Positions 23,839 to 33,273 of a stretch of 47,855 bases of DNA are shown in pieces. Both the position numbers and the translations under genes were made by a program. The notes under the pieces are model-generated. The model was given only the letters and a program-made list of their open reading frames with translations. It did not search any database and was not told the DNA's origin. Within the stretch, counting starts at the first letter, position 1, and each line of letters begins with the position of its first letter. This DNA comes from CBDHHC01 sp050633205. GTDB taxonomy: Bacteria > Pseudomonadota > Alphaproteobacteria > Rhizobiales > CBDHHC01. The stretch spans positions 1-47,855 of the forward strand of contig JBOEGA010000102.1 in assembly GCA_050633205.1 (NCBI GenBank). Direction: 5' to 3'.

Positions 23839-25455
23839 TCAACCCATCTTGAACTCTTGAAAGAAGTCATTCCCCTTGTCATCCATAACGATAAACGCCG
23901 GGAAATCTTCAACTTCAATTTTCCAGATCGCTTCCATACCAAGCTCGGGATACTCAACCACATCAACCTTCTTGATACAGTCCTGCGCCAAACGGGCAGC
24001 CGGGCCACCGATTGAACCAAGATAGAAACCGCCATGCTTGCCACAGGCTTCACGAACCTGGCGCGAACGGTTACCCTTTGCAAGTGAAATCATCGAACCA
24101 CCCGCAGCCTGAAACTGGTCAACATAGGCATCCATACGCCCCGCAGTTGTTGGACCAAACGAACCGGATGCATAGCCTTCAGGCGTCTTTGCAGGACCAG
24201 CATAATAAATCGGATGGTTCTTGAAATAATCTGGCAATGGCTCACCAGCCTCAAGACGGTCACGCAATTTCGAATGCGCCAGATCCCGCGCTACAATCAA
24301 CGGACCAGTCAGCGACAAACGTGTCTTGGTCGGATATTGCGAAAGCTGAGCCAGAATTTCAGACATAGGCTTGTTCAGATCAACCTTGACCACTTCATCA
24401 GAAAGGCCGTCATCTTCAACATCCGGCAGATATTTTGCAGGATTAGTCTCAAGTGCTTCCAGATAAACACCACCCTTGGTAATCTTGCCCATCGCCTGAC
24501 GGTCGGCAGAACAGGACACCCCAAGCCCGATAGGAAGAGACGCGCCATGACGCGGCAGACGGATCACCCGTACATCATGACAGAAATACTTGCCACCAAA
24601 CTGCGCACCAATACCCATATTCTGCGTGATTTTGTGAATTTCCGCTTCCATCTCAAGATCACGGAACGCATGACCAAGCTCGGAACCCTGTGTCGGCAAT
24701 CCATCCAGATATTTGGTAGACGCCATCTTCACAGTCTTCAGGTTAATCTCCGCAGATGTACCACCAATAACAATAGCCAGGTGATAAGGAGGACAGGCAG
24801 CAGTACCAAGCGTTAGAATTTTCTCCTCAAGGAATTTCATCATACGGTCTTTGGTCAGCAGCGAAGGTGTGCCCTGATAAAGGAATGTCTTGTTCGCAGA
24901 TCCGCCACCCTTTGCAATAAACTGAAACTTGTATGCGTCTTCACCCGCCTGATAAATATCAATCTGCGCCGGAAGGTTGGTCTTCGTATTCTTCTCTTCA
25001 AACATGGAAATCGGGGCAAGCTGCGAATATCTCAGGTTCCGCTTGAAATAGGCATCAGCAACACCTTCCCCCAGCGCCGCATCATCACCACCATCAGTCC
25101 AGACCAGACGGCCCTTCTTGCCCATAATGATGGCCGTACCCGTGTCCTGACACATAGGCAGAACACCGCCAGCCGCAATATTCGCGTTTTTCAGCAGATC
25201 ATAAGCCACAAACTTGTCATTAGACGTCGCTTCTGGATCATCAAGGATCATCTTCAGTTGTGCCAGATGCGCCGGGCGAAGCAGGTGATTGATATCAATA
25301 AACGCCTGTTCAGACAGGATACGTAAAGCCTCAGGCTCAATCGTCAGAATTTCCTTGCCCCTGAATGTATCAACGGACACATGATCAGAGGTCAATAAAC
25401 GATAGGGAGTGGTATCTTCTGCTAATGGAAACAGGTCTGTATGTTGATAAGTCAT
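23839..25455 (-). CDS. Fumarate hydratase, class I (iron-sulfur)
   Basis: A 538-residue class I fumarase covering both domains. The three cluster-binding cysteines are Cys102 (PMCQDTGT), Cys221 (AACPPYH) and Cys315 (GVSCSADRQ), and SFGPTTAGRMDAYVDQFQ is the C-domain signature. It interconverts fumarate and malate in the TCA cycle. The ATG at 25455 is followed by family-typical sequence from about residue 35. It lies 80 bases after gntK in the same direction, so read-through from the Entner-Doudoroff operon is possible, but a separate promoter cannot be excluded. Confidence 0.95.
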   Translation of the reverse strand: MTYQHTDLFPLAEDTTPYRLLTSDHVSVDTFRGKEILTIEPEALRILSEQAFIDINHLLRPAHLAQLKMILDDPEATSNDKFVAYDLLKNANIAAGGVLPMCQDTGTAIIMGKKGRLVWTDGGDDAALGEGVADAYFKRNLRYSQLAPISMFEEKNTKTNLPAQIDIYQAGEDAYKFQFIAKGGGSANKTFLYQGTPSLLTKDRMMKFLEEKILTLGTAACPPYHLAIVIGGTSAEINLKTVKMASTKYLDGLPTQGSELGHAFRDLEMEAEIHKITQNMGIGAQFGGKYFCHDVRVIRLPRHGASLPIGLGVSCSADRQAMGKITKGGVYLEALETNPAKYLPDVEDDGLSDEVVKVDLNKPMSEILAQLSQYPTKTRLSLTGPLIVARDLAHSKLRDRLEAGEPLPDYFKNHPIYYAGPAKTPEGYASGSFGPTTAGRMDAYVDQFQAAGGSMISLAKGNRSRQVREACGKHGGFYLGSIGGPAARLAQDCIKKVDVVEYPELGMEAIWKIEVEDFPAFIVMDDKGNDFFQEFKMG

Positions 25456-25535
25456 GCGCCAACCTTAAAGAGATTAAAACTGATTGGAACCGTTCTAAAC
25501 CATACCACCGGGAATGCCAAGACAGAGCCACTCAA

Positions 25536-26036
25536 TTACATCGCGGCAATTGACCATATCTCTTCAACCAGCCGCTGCATATCTGGTTCTGGACCAACAA
25601 CCACGTGTAATTCATCCTCATCAGGAACTTCAAGCGTAGCCAACTGGCTGTCCAGCAAATCAGGCCCCACAAAATGCCCCTCACGCACCATCAAACGTTG
25701 TTCCAGCACTTTTCTCTCAATATTAAGGTGAATAAATATCAATGATTTACCGGAAGTCTTACGCAAAACATCACGATATTGCCGTCGCAGGGCAGAACAG
25801 GCCAGAACAACCTGCCCCCGCGAAGCCAGCAGCTCCCCCAGCTTTTCCAGCCAGGGCATACGCTCATCATCCGTAAGCCCTGAACCGGAAGCCATACGAA
25901 CCTTGTTGTCATCCGAATGAAAGTCATCCCCGTCAAGAAAAGGAATGTCCATACTCTCGGCAAGCTGATGCCCAACGGTTGATTTACCGCAACCGCAGAC
26001 ACCCATAATAATTATGCTGAAGGAATTCCCGGCCAC
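25536..26036 (-). CDS. gntK: Gluconokinase
   Basis: The 166-residue protein has the GntK P-loop MGVCGCGKSTVGHQLA, then FLDGDDFHSDDNKVRMASG and LTDDERMPWLEKLGELL, all hallmark gluconokinase segments, with ACSALRRQYRDVLR later. It phosphorylates gluconate to 6-phosphogluconate, the substrate of the edd product. The start is GTG at 26036 with AAGGAA upstream, within the end of the preceding gene; only two bases separate the two frames. An out-of-frame ATG overlaps it by one base. Confidence 0.93.
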   Translation of the reverse strand: MAGNSFSIIIMGVCGCGKSTVGHQLAESMDIPFLDGDDFHSDDNKVRMASGSGLTDDERMPWLEKLGELLASRGQVVLACSALRRQYRDVLRKTSGKSLIFIHLNIERKVLEQRLMVREGHFVGPDLLDSQLATLEVPDEDELHVVVGPEPDMQRLVEEIWSIAAM

Positions 26037-26038
26037 AT

Positions 26039-26914
26039 CTATTCCTTATAAACAGGCTCCTCAAGCCCCGGTACATCAGATTCAAATGTAAATACATGCC
26101 CCGAAAGCGGTGCAGCCTCAAACTTGTCGCCAGAAAGACCTCTTTTGGCAGTCGTAACAAAAGCCGTCTTCATATCTGCTCCACCAAATGTAATGGAAGC
26201 AACCTGAGGTGCATCAATATCAACCGTATGAGACACAGTACCGTCAGAATTATAGCAGGCCACAGACCAGCCATTCCAGCGCGCACTCCACAACCGCCCG
26301 TCAGCATCAACGGTCATTCCATCAGGATATCCTTCATCACCGGATGTCTCGGCAAACACTTCATATTTTCCGAGTTCCCCTGCTTCCTGATCATAAGCAG
26401 CCGTAAAAATCCTGCGTGTAGGAGAATCTGCAAAATAAATCCTGTCACCGGCCGGACTAAAAGCAGGCCCGTTCCAGACAGTAAACTCACCCTCAATCTG
26501 CCGCGCAATCCCCTTATCCAGCACAAAGGCCCGGCCTTCAGGGTCCTGCTCGGACAGATGTCTCGAACCGGATACAAGACGCCCCATACGGTCACACTTG
26601 CAATCATTCATCAAAGCTTTACGGGGAGAAACCTTAGGATCACCAATAGCAGCAATAGCCCCTGTCTCAGGATCAAGATATCCAAACCCCCGCAGGGTGG
26701 AAACCACCAGCCATTCACCAAAAGCCCGGGCCAGTCCACCAACCGGCGTTATCGTCGGCACCATACTCACTCCATCCTTTTCAGACCAGCTCCACAACTC
26801 CTGTGCAACAACATCTGTCCAGTATAACGTACCTGTTTCAGGAATCCACAATGGCCCCTCGCCAAGCAGACATCCACTCTCCACAAGTACTTCAGCTTCA
26901 GGTGTATCCGACAT
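26039..26914 (-). CDS. SMP-30/gluconolactonase family protein
   Basis: This 291-residue six-bladed beta-propeller has the family's metal-site motifs: GEGPLWIPETGTLYWTD at the start, MNDCKCDRMGRLVSGS in the middle and GYPDGMTVDADGRLWSARW later. Family members hydrolyse sugar lactones. Between eda and gntK the natural reading is gluconolactone to gluconate, feeding gluconokinase. Other sugar lactones cannot be excluded. It starts 23 bases after the eda stop. Confidence 0.88.
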   Translation of the reverse strand: MSDTPEAEVLVESGCLLGEGPLWIPETGTLYWTDVVAQELWSWSEKDGVSMVPTITPVGGLARAFGEWLVVSTLRGFGYLDPETGAIAAIGDPKVSPRKALMNDCKCDRMGRLVSGSRHLSEQDPEGRAFVLDKGIARQIEGEFTVWNGPAFSPAGDRIYFADSPTRRIFTAAYDQEAGELGKYEVFAETSGDEGYPDGMTVDADGRLWSARWNGWSVACYNSDGTVSHTVDIDAPQVASITFGGADMKTAFVTTAKRGLSGDKFEAAPLSGHVFTFESDVPGLEEPVYKE

Positions 26915-26937
26915 AATTCTCTTCCTAAATCTTTATT

Positions 26938-27576
26938 TTATAAACCGGAGGCAATACTGGCCAGTTCTTTGATTTTATCCCAGTTCCGGTCTTTGACAGC
27001 ATCTTTTGGTGCAACCCAGCTCCCACCAACGCACATAACCTTATCAAGCGCAAGATATGCCGAAGCAGCCTCTCTGGTAATCCCCCCGGTCGGGCAGAAC
27101 GAAATCTGCGGCAATGGTCCCTGTACCGCTTTCAGCATGGCAATACCACCATTCTGTTCTGCCGGAAAAAACTTCTGCGCCAGAAAATCTCTTTCCATCA
27201 AACGCATCATCTCTGAAGGCGTAGAAACTCCTGGAAGAAATGGCATCTCCCGCTCATCCACCACATCCAGTAACGGATTTGTTGCACCCGGCGATACGCC
27301 GAACTGTGCGCCTGCATCACAGGCATCAGAAACATTTCTTGGTGATATCAAAGTCCCGGCACCAACAATCATATCTGGAACATTCTGGCGTATATCACGA
27401 ATTGCACCCAGCGCTGCCTCAGTCCTCAGAGTAATTTCCATTACCCGGATACCACCCTCAGATAATGCCTGAGCAAGCGGTACCGCAGTATCCATATCAT
27501 CAATAGTCAGGATCGGCATCACACGACACATGCCACAAATATCAGATATATTGAGCTTTCCCTCAGTTAAACTCAT
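26938..27576 (-). CDS. eda: KDPG/KHG aldolase
   Basis: A 212-residue class I aldolase. Glu47 (VMEITLRT), Arg51 and Schiff-base Lys135 (AQKFFPAEQNGG) are present, with the phosphate loop FCPTGGI. It splits 2-keto-3-deoxy-6-phosphogluconate to pyruvate and glyceraldehyde 3-phosphate. I use the ATG at 27576, which has GGAAGGG about eight bases upstream; the frame continues to 27609. It overlaps the end of the mutarotase-like gene by 14 bases, indicating coupled translation. Confidence 0.94.
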   Translation of the reverse strand: MSLTEGKLNISDICGMCRVMPILTIDDMDTAVPLAQALSEGGIRVMEITLRTEAALGAIRDIRQNVPDMIVGAGTLISPRNVSDACDAGAQFGVSPGATNPLLDVVDEREMPFLPGVSTPSEMMRLMERDFLAQKFFPAEQNGGIAMLKAVQGPLPQISFCPTGGITREAASAYLALDKVMCVGGSWVAPKDAVKDRNWDKIKELASIASGL

Positions 27577-28534
27577 AAGACACCCTTCCCGTTTCAATCT
27601 TCCTGGCATATTTTTCCCAGGGCCCCACCTGTTCCATAACCTTAAACCTGAAATCCTCTTCGGGTCCCAACGTTACCTGATGACTGTGCCCCTCAATAGA
27701 AAAGTAGGGATAGCTCCCTGAATTATAAATCTCTCCGGGACTTCCGTGCGCATAAGTCTGGTCTTTAAAAACCTCAAACCGCCTCAGATACCCGATATCA
27801 TCCCGAAGCCGTGCTGCTATCCAGTGGTTATCCATCTGCACTCCAACCTTGAAGCCCGGCACATCATAGCAGTTCACCTGAATACAATTATCCCATATAT
27901 GCGATTGAGAAAACACCTGCCCGGCGGCCTCGGCGTTTCCTTTATCCTGATAAACAGAAATGGCATCAATGTTCGCTGGAAGATAAATTACACCGGGACG
28001 CCGCAACATCAGCGCATCCCATAAACCACCTGTCCAGTCTTTGTCTCCACAATTCACCACCTCATGCTCAACAACCCAGGACGGTTCAAGAAAATCCATG
28101 CTTATTGTCCGCTTGATCCTGAGCCGCGTATCCCTGCAGATCCCGCTGGTCATAACAACTTCAACCCGCTCAGTATTCTGCGAAACAATTTCAAACTTAT
28201 ATGGCCCGCTATCAAGATCAGGATAAGGAGCACCACCAGGAAATGCACTCTCAGGCGCAATCCACGTTTTTCCGCCTCCCCACAATGGAAATTTCAGATT
28301 ATCCCGCCATTGCTCAAGCTCAAACCGTTCAGGCATTAAAGGAGCCTGCCCCGCTCTCTCGGGCTGAACAAAACTCAAATCCTGACCGCAATATTGGATA
28401 CCCATAATACGACCACCGATTTCAGGCACCAGAAATAAACTCAATTGCCCGCGCTTAAGCTGAATAGCACTCCAACCCAGATAATCTACTCCCGTTGACA
28501 CAGTTACCGGAAGATAGTCTGGCTCATGTCTCAT
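27563..28534 (-). CDS. Galactose-mutarotase-like protein
   Basis: A 323-residue protein with an aldose-1-epimerase-like beta-sandwich pattern: LFLVPEIGGRIMGIQYCGQD, then FPLWGGGKTWIAPESAFPGG. It resembles the DUF4380-type branch rather than classical GalM, as the canonical catalytic His/Glu pattern is not obvious. The start overlaps the edd stop by four bases (ATGA). Its place between edd and eda suggests a sugar-acid epimerase or lactone-related role; this is inference. Confidence 0.75.
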   Translation of the reverse strand: MRHEPDYLPVTVSTGVDYLGWSAIQLKRGQLSLFLVPEIGGRIMGIQYCGQDLSFVQPERAGQAPLMPERFELEQWRDNLKFPLWGGGKTWIAPESAFPGGAPYPDLDSGPYKFEIVSQNTERVEVVMTSGICRDTRLRIKRTISMDFLEPSWVVEHEVVNCGDKDWTGGLWDALMLRRPGVIYLPANIDAISVYQDKGNAEAAGQVFSQSHIWDNCIQVNCYDVPGFKVGVQMDNHWIAARLRDDIGYLRRFEVFKDQTYAHGSPGEIYNSGSYPYFSIEGHSHQVTLGPEEDFRFKVMEQVGPWEKYARKIETGRVSYEFN

Positions 28535-30348
28535 GACCTCTCTCCAAAAACGCCTGCTCCATTTTCAGCAGCCCCCACTGCCGAGCGAAACAGTCCGAAA
28601 AGCTCCCGACCCAGTCCACTTTGATTCTGTGATAAATCTTTCTCTACAGGTACCCTGCTGGCAAATTCACTGGATAGAACCGACAGCTCTCCGGAAACTG
28701 CATCCAGCCTGATAACATCTCCACTCTGAACTTTGGCAATAGGACCACCTGATGCTGCCTCAGGGGAAACATGGATTGCTGCAGGCACTTTCCCGCTAGC
28801 ACCAGACATACGACCATCTGTTACCAGTGCAACTTTAAATCCACGATCCTGCAGGGTACCAAGCAGAGGCATCAGACTGTGTAACTCGGGCATCCCATTC
28901 GCTTTTGGTCCCTGGAACCTGACGACACAGATCATATCCCGCTCAAGCTCCCCAGCTTTAAAAGCAAGCTTAACCTCTTCCTGATCTTCAAAAACAATCG
29001 CTGGTGCTTCAATAATATGACTTTCAGACTTAACTGCCGATGTCTTGATTACCGAACGCCCCAGATTGCCGTTTAACATTATCAATCCGCCTGTCTTCTG
29101 AAAACTGTCGGAATATCCGCGCAGAACATCCCTATCCAGACTTTCTTTCGGGCAGTCCCGCCAGTGAATATCCTCACCATCCAGAACAGGTTCCTGACAA
29201 TACCACTGCAACCCAAAGCCTGCGATGGTCTGCACATCTTTATGCAACAGACCGGCATCAAGCAATTCAGATATCAATAGCTGCAACCCGCCTGCTGCCT
29301 GAAAATGGTTCACATCTGCAACCCCGTTTGGATAAACCCGTGCCATCAAAGGCACTGCAGAAGACAGTTCGGAAAAATCTTCAAGATCAATAATAATACC
29401 TGCTGCCCGGGCCATAGCTACCAGATGCAGCACCAGATTGGTTGAGCCACCTGTAGCCAGCAATCCTACGATCCCGTTCACAAAGGCTTTCTCTGTCAAA
29501 ACATCACAGGCCGGAATATAATTGCCTTTGAGAGCAGTTATCTCCATTGCTCTTTTTGCACCCGCAATAGTAAGCTTCTCTCTAAGCTCCGTATCAGGAT
29601 TAACAAAACTGGCACCCGGCAAATGCAAGCCCATAACTTCCATAAGCATCTGATTGGTATTTGCAGTACCATAAAACGTGCACGTACCCGGACTGTGATA
29701 GGATTTCATCTCGGCAGCCAGCAGTTCTTCCCTGCCAATTTCACCAGCTGCATATTTCTGCCGAACCCTGGCCTTCTCATCATTCGGCAATCCTGAAGGC
29801 ATAGGCCCCCCCGGCAGAAACACAGCAGGCAAATGCCCGAAAGTCGCAGCCGCAATAACAAGCCCAGGAACAATCTTGTCGCAGACCCCAAGATACACAA
29901 CTGCATCAAAACAATTATGTGACAACCCTACAGCAGCCGACATGGCAATCACATCACGGGAAAACAGGGATAACTCCATCCCCGGCTGCCCCTGAGTAAT
30001 GCCATCACACATGGCAGGCACCCCGGCTGCAACCTGTGCAATACCACCTGCAGACCTTGCAGCTTCTTTAATTATATCGGGAAATTTTTCAAAGGGCTGA
30101 TGCGCTGATAGCATATCATTGAAAGAAGTAATAATACCCAGATTAGGCCCCTGCCCTGTAGCTAACGCATTTTTGTCCGAACTCATTGAGGCCGCACAGA
30201 CATGCGCTATATTCCCACAAGACAAATGCCCCCGTCTTACACTGAAGTCCTGCTGTCTCTTTATTCCGTCCATATAATCCCGCCGGGATTTAACACTCCT
30301 CTCGGCGATATTCCTGGTTACTTTGGCAATCCGGTCATGCAAGGGCAT
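28531..30348 (-). CDS. edd: Phosphogluconate dehydratase
   Basis: The 605-residue protein is a full-length member of the IlvD/Edd family. Signatures are GVPAMCDGITQGQPGMELSL, LGVCDKIVPGLVIAA, STNLVLHLVAMARAAGI and the C-terminal DGRMSGASGKVPAAIH. It contains the cysteines of the iron-sulfur cluster (in MCDG and GVCDK). It dehydrates 6-phosphogluconate to KDPG. It is the first gene of the operon, with AGGAGGT seven bases before the ATG. The N-terminus, RGHLSCGNIAHVCAASMSSDK, is typical of Edd rather than IlvD. Confidence 0.95.
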   Translation of the reverse strand: MPLHDRIAKVTRNIAERSVKSRRDYMDGIKRQQDFSVRRGHLSCGNIAHVCAASMSSDKNALATGQGPNLGIITSFNDMLSAHQPFEKFPDIIKEAARSAGGIAQVAAGVPAMCDGITQGQPGMELSLFSRDVIAMSAAVGLSHNCFDAVVYLGVCDKIVPGLVIAAATFGHLPAVFLPGGPMPSGLPNDEKARVRQKYAAGEIGREELLAAEMKSYHSPGTCTFYGTANTNQMLMEVMGLHLPGASFVNPDTELREKLTIAGAKRAMEITALKGNYIPACDVLTEKAFVNGIVGLLATGGSTNLVLHLVAMARAAGIIIDLEDFSELSSAVPLMARVYPNGVADVNHFQAAGGLQLLISELLDAGLLHKDVQTIAGFGLQWYCQEPVLDGEDIHWRDCPKESLDRDVLRGYSDSFQKTGGLIMLNGNLGRSVIKTSAVKSESHIIEAPAIVFEDQEEVKLAFKAGELERDMICVVRFQGPKANGMPELHSLMPLLGTLQDRGFKVALVTDGRMSGASGKVPAAIHVSPEAASGGPIAKVQSGDVIRLDAVSGELSVLSSEFASRVPVEKDLSQNQSGLGRELFGLFRSAVGAAENGAGVFGERS

Positions 30349-30527
30349 AGATACCTCCTGGCAATTTATTCATGAATACATATTTACATAAAATCAAAAT
30401 CTTCTTTAACAGTCTGTAGAAATTTTCGCACATGCACAATTCTAATTTTGCAATGCGGGATTTTTACGTCATAAAAACACGACATAATGCTGCATCAGGT
30501 ATGAAAACACCTGAATTCCTACAGCAA

Positions 30528-31307
30528 TTAGTAGAACTGCGCTATCTCACTGATCAGCCGTCTGATGTCCTGTTCTCTGGATAGCCTGTGCTCACCATCC
30601 TTCACAAGCGTCAGAACCATATCTTCATCCTGCAGATGCTCGATCAGTTTCCGGGAATGTTGCCACGGTACATCCGGGTCCCGCAGTCCATGTATAATTC
30701 GGATAGGACAACCAATACGCACCTTTTCGTCCCGTAACAGATATTGCCGGCCATCCTCAATCAACCCTTTGGATATAATCTGCGGTTCACTATCATATTG
30801 AGATGGCCTCAGAAACCTGCCCGTCCGCTCCATCTCTTCCCGAACCTCCTCGGGAAAACGCTCCCACATCAACGTCTCTGTCATATCCCAGGCCGGAGCA
30901 ATAAAAACAGCCCCGGCAATCCGGTCAGCCAGCTTGTCCGCCAGTGCTCTCAGCAGCAGCAACCCGATCCAGCCTCCCATACTTGAGCCAACAAGAACCT
31001 GTTTACCACTGGTTTTCTGCTCAAACACATAAAGAGCCTCCTCAAGCCACTGGCTGATGGTCCCGTCCTCAAACGCCCCGTCGGATTCTCCATGACCTGA
31101 ATAATCAAACCTGCAAAATCTGTAATTCTTCTCAACACACCATTCTGCCAATGCTGTGACCTTCAGGCTCCGCATATTGGACTTAAAGCCGGATAACCAG
31201 AACACTCCCGGTTTATCATCTTGTCCATCACTCGACAGATATGCTATTCGCCTTGGGACTGTTTTTTCGGATTTGAATTCAATAAACCGGGTTTGATCTT
31301 GAGACAT
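30528..31307 (-). CDS. Alpha/beta hydrolase, ABHD10-like
   Basis: The 259-residue hydrolase has nucleophile Ser109 in VGSSMGGW, an acid around Asp210 (HGLRDPDVPW) and His240 (DGEHRLS). The segments FWLSGFKSNMRSLKV and FDYSGHGESDGAFEDGTISQW resemble mitochondrial ABHD10-type thioesterases, which act on acyl-cysteine or acyl esters. The biological substrate is not known. It is divergent from the GT4 gene at 31369 and stands alone. The gap to edd (30349-30527) has a small TCAGGT/ACCTGA hairpin and otherwise only the edd promoter region. Confidence 0.87.
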   Translation of the reverse strand: MSQDQTRFIEFKSEKTVPRRIAYLSSDGQDDKPGVFWLSGFKSNMRSLKVTALAEWCVEKNYRFCRFDYSGHGESDGAFEDGTISQWLEEALYVFEQKTSGKQVLVGSSMGGWIGLLLLRALADKLADRIAGAVFIAPAWDMTETLMWERFPEEVREEMERTGRFLRPSQYDSEPQIISKGLIEDGRQYLLRDEKVRIGCPIRIIHGLRDPDVPWQHSRKLIEHLQDEDMVLTLVKDGEHRLSREQDIRRLISEIAQFY

Positions 31308-31368
31308 TATATACCACTGCTAATAAACTTTTTTCGCCCCAAATTTAATGCATAGCCCTGGAATAACA

Positions 31369-32559
31369 ATGACAAAAACAACAATCCTGCAAGTTATCCC
31401 GGAACTGAACACCGGAGGAGCGGAACTATCGGCAATTGAAATCTCACAGGCTGTCGTTCAGGCAGGCGGCCGGGCTCTCGTGATTACCGAAGGCGGCAGG
31501 ATGGAAGAAAACCTGAAAGCTGTTGGCGGCGAAATAATAAAACACCCGATAGCCACAAAAAATCCGGTCAGAATCTATAAAAACGCAAAAACCATGGCAG
31601 ATCTGATCAAAGCCGAGAATATTGACCTGATCCATGCCCGTAGCCGTGCCCCCGCATGGAGTGCCTGGCTGGCGGCCAGAAGAACCAACTGCCATTTCGT
31701 AACAACCTATCACGGGGCATATGGTAATAAGGAACCCTTCAAAAACACCTATAACCGCATAATGGCCAGCGGCGATATTGTTATTGCTAATTCAGAATAC
31801 ACAGCCAACCTGATTCGCGAACAGCATAAGCCTGATGAGAACAGACTTCGTGTAATTCACCGTGGTGTGGATGTCGATAAATTCAATAAAAACAATATTT
31901 CAGAAGAACGCAGGCAAACCTTGCTCGACCAGTGGGCAATACAGCCCGGACAACGCATAGTCCTTCAGGCAGCACGCCTTACAAGCTGGAAAGGCCAGGA
32001 AACTCTCATCGATGCAGTAGCCTTACTGAAGGGTAAAGAATGCCTGAACAATACAGTTTTTATTATCGCAGGTGACGAGCAGAACCGTAATGAATACAAA
32101 ACCATGCTGCTCGATAAAATATCGGAATATGGCCTGACAGAACATATTCGCCTGACCGGTCATTGCAGTGATATCGCTGGCGCATTTGCTGTTTCTTTCG
32201 CCTCGGTCGTCGCTTCAACAGGCCCCGAAGCTTTTGGGCGTGCTGCCGTTGAATCCCAGGCCCTCGAATGCCCGGTCATAGTAACTGACATTGGAGCAGC
32301 GACAGAAACCGTAATTTCTGAAAAAGATGCAGACGAATCACAACAGACCGGCTGGAGAATTCCGCCCAAAAATCCGGAAATTCTTGCGCGGACTCTGGAA
32401 AATTTACTCAATTTAAACCAAAAGAATCGCGAAAATATGGGTACCAGAGCCCAGGCACATGTTGCAAAAAACTTCTCGCTTCACCAGATGAAATTCAGGA
32501 CCCTTGAGATTTATGATGAACTTATCGGGTCCAACTTGTCACATCTGTTGATAAAATAG
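31369..32559 (+). CDS. Glycosyltransferase family 4
   Basis: A 396-residue GT4 enzyme. It begins TTILQVIPELNTGGAELSAIEI, typical of GT4 proteins, then the linker and donor half IVLQAARLTSWKGQETLIDA with an EX7E motif in GPEAFGRAAVESQA. The acceptor is unknown; it may add to lipopolysaccharide or another envelope glycan. The ATG at 31369 is preceded by TGGA; the frame is open from 31348. There is no other glycan gene beside it; its neighbours are a hydrolase and infC. Confidence 0.87.
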   Translation: MTKTTILQVIPELNTGGAELSAIEISQAVVQAGGRALVITEGGRMEENLKAVGGEIIKHPIATKNPVRIYKNAKTMADLIKAENIDLIHARSRAPAWSAWLAARRTNCHFVTTYHGAYGNKEPFKNTYNRIMASGDIVIANSEYTANLIREQHKPDENRLRVIHRGVDVDKFNKNNISEERRQTLLDQWAIQPGQRIVLQAARLTSWKGQETLIDAVALLKGKECLNNTVFIIAGDEQNRNEYKTMLLDKISEYGLTEHIRLTGHCSDIAGAFAVSFASVVASTGPEAFGRAAVESQALECPVIVTDIGAATETVISEKDADESQQTGWRIPPKNPEILARTLENLLNLNQKNRENMGTRAQAHVAKNFSLHQMKFRTLEIYDELIGSNLSHLLIK

Positions 32560-32664
32560 ATGTTTTACCACACAAGCGGGTTCTAAAATGAAATAGAAAG
32601 CTTGACTTCAGCGTACTTCATTTTAAGGCTTATTGAAAAAATTATGTTGTACGATAGGACTTAA

Positions 32665-32693
32665 TTGGTTTTTTCATAAGACCAGTGTATAGT
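32665..32693 (+). promoter_or_regulatory. Predicted infC promoter
   Basis: TTGGTT (32665-32670) and TATAGT (32688-32693) are separated by 17 bases, a sigma70-type spacing. The start site would fall near 32700, giving a leader of about 30 bases to the AUC start of infC. Confidence 0.5.
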
Positions 32694-32730
32694 CCAACTC
32701 AGTGTTCAATAGATTTGAAGGAGATCATCG

Positions 32731-33270
32731 ATCGCACGCCGACCACAAAGACCAACTTCACCCGAAAAGGATGGACCAAGGGTGAATAGCCTCATTACGG
32801 CAACAGAAGTTCAGCTAATTGATAGCGAAGGCGAAAACCACGGAACAGTTCCGATTACAGATGCTGTATCTCGTGCAGAGCAGGCAGGGCTTGACCTTGT
32901 AGAAATCTCACCAAATGCAGAGCCTCCGGTATGTAAAATTCTGGACTATGGCAAGTATAAATATCAGGCGCAAAAGAAAGCTGCGGAAGCCCGCAAGAAG
33001 CAGAAGACCTTCGAAGTGAAGGAAATCAAGATGCGCCCGAATATTGATACCCATGATTATCAGGTCAAGATGCGCAGCATTCTGAAGTTCTTCGATCAGG
33101 GCGATAAAGTCAAAGTAACACTTCGCTTCCGCGGACGTGAAATGGCTCACCAGCAACTTGGTATGCAGTTGATGCAGAAAGTTAAAGGTGAAGTTGAAGA
33201 ACTCGCAAAAGTTGAGCTTGAACCTAAGCTGGAAGGACGCCAGATGATAATGGTGTTGGCTCCAAGGTAA
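32731..33270 (+). CDS. infC: Translation initiation factor IF-3, AUC start
   Basis: The 179-residue IF-3 binds the 30S subunit and checks start codons. The conserved N-terminus reads ARRPQRPTSPEKDGPRVNSL in the frame upstream of the first GTG (32782). It begins at ATC (32731), with AAGGAG seven bases before, and no ATG, GTG or TTG fits. AUC matches the known pattern of infC using AUU-type codons for autoregulation by IF-3. The domain linker is Lys-rich (KKAAEARKKQK), and the C-domain has KEIKMRPNIDTHDYQVK. rpmI and rplT do not follow; xerC converges three bases later. Confidence 0.94.
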   Translation: MARRPQRPTSPEKDGPRVNSLITATEVQLIDSEGENHGTVPITDAVSRAEQAGLDLVEISPNAEPPVCKILDYGKYKYQAQKKAAEARKKQKTFEVKEIKMRPNIDTHDYQVKMRSILKFFDQGDKVKVTLRFRGREMAHQQLGMQLMQKVKGEVEELAKVELEPKLEGRQMIMVLAPR

Positions 33271-33273
33271 CAC

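Noticed and set aside
30349..30527. Riboswitch upstream of edd
   Set aside because: I saw only a 6-bp hairpin (30495-30514) and no known aptamer motif.
32782..33270. GTG at 32782 as the infC start
   Set aside because: It would remove the conserved ARRPQRP...DGPRV start, and the AAGGAG site fits the ATC at 32731.
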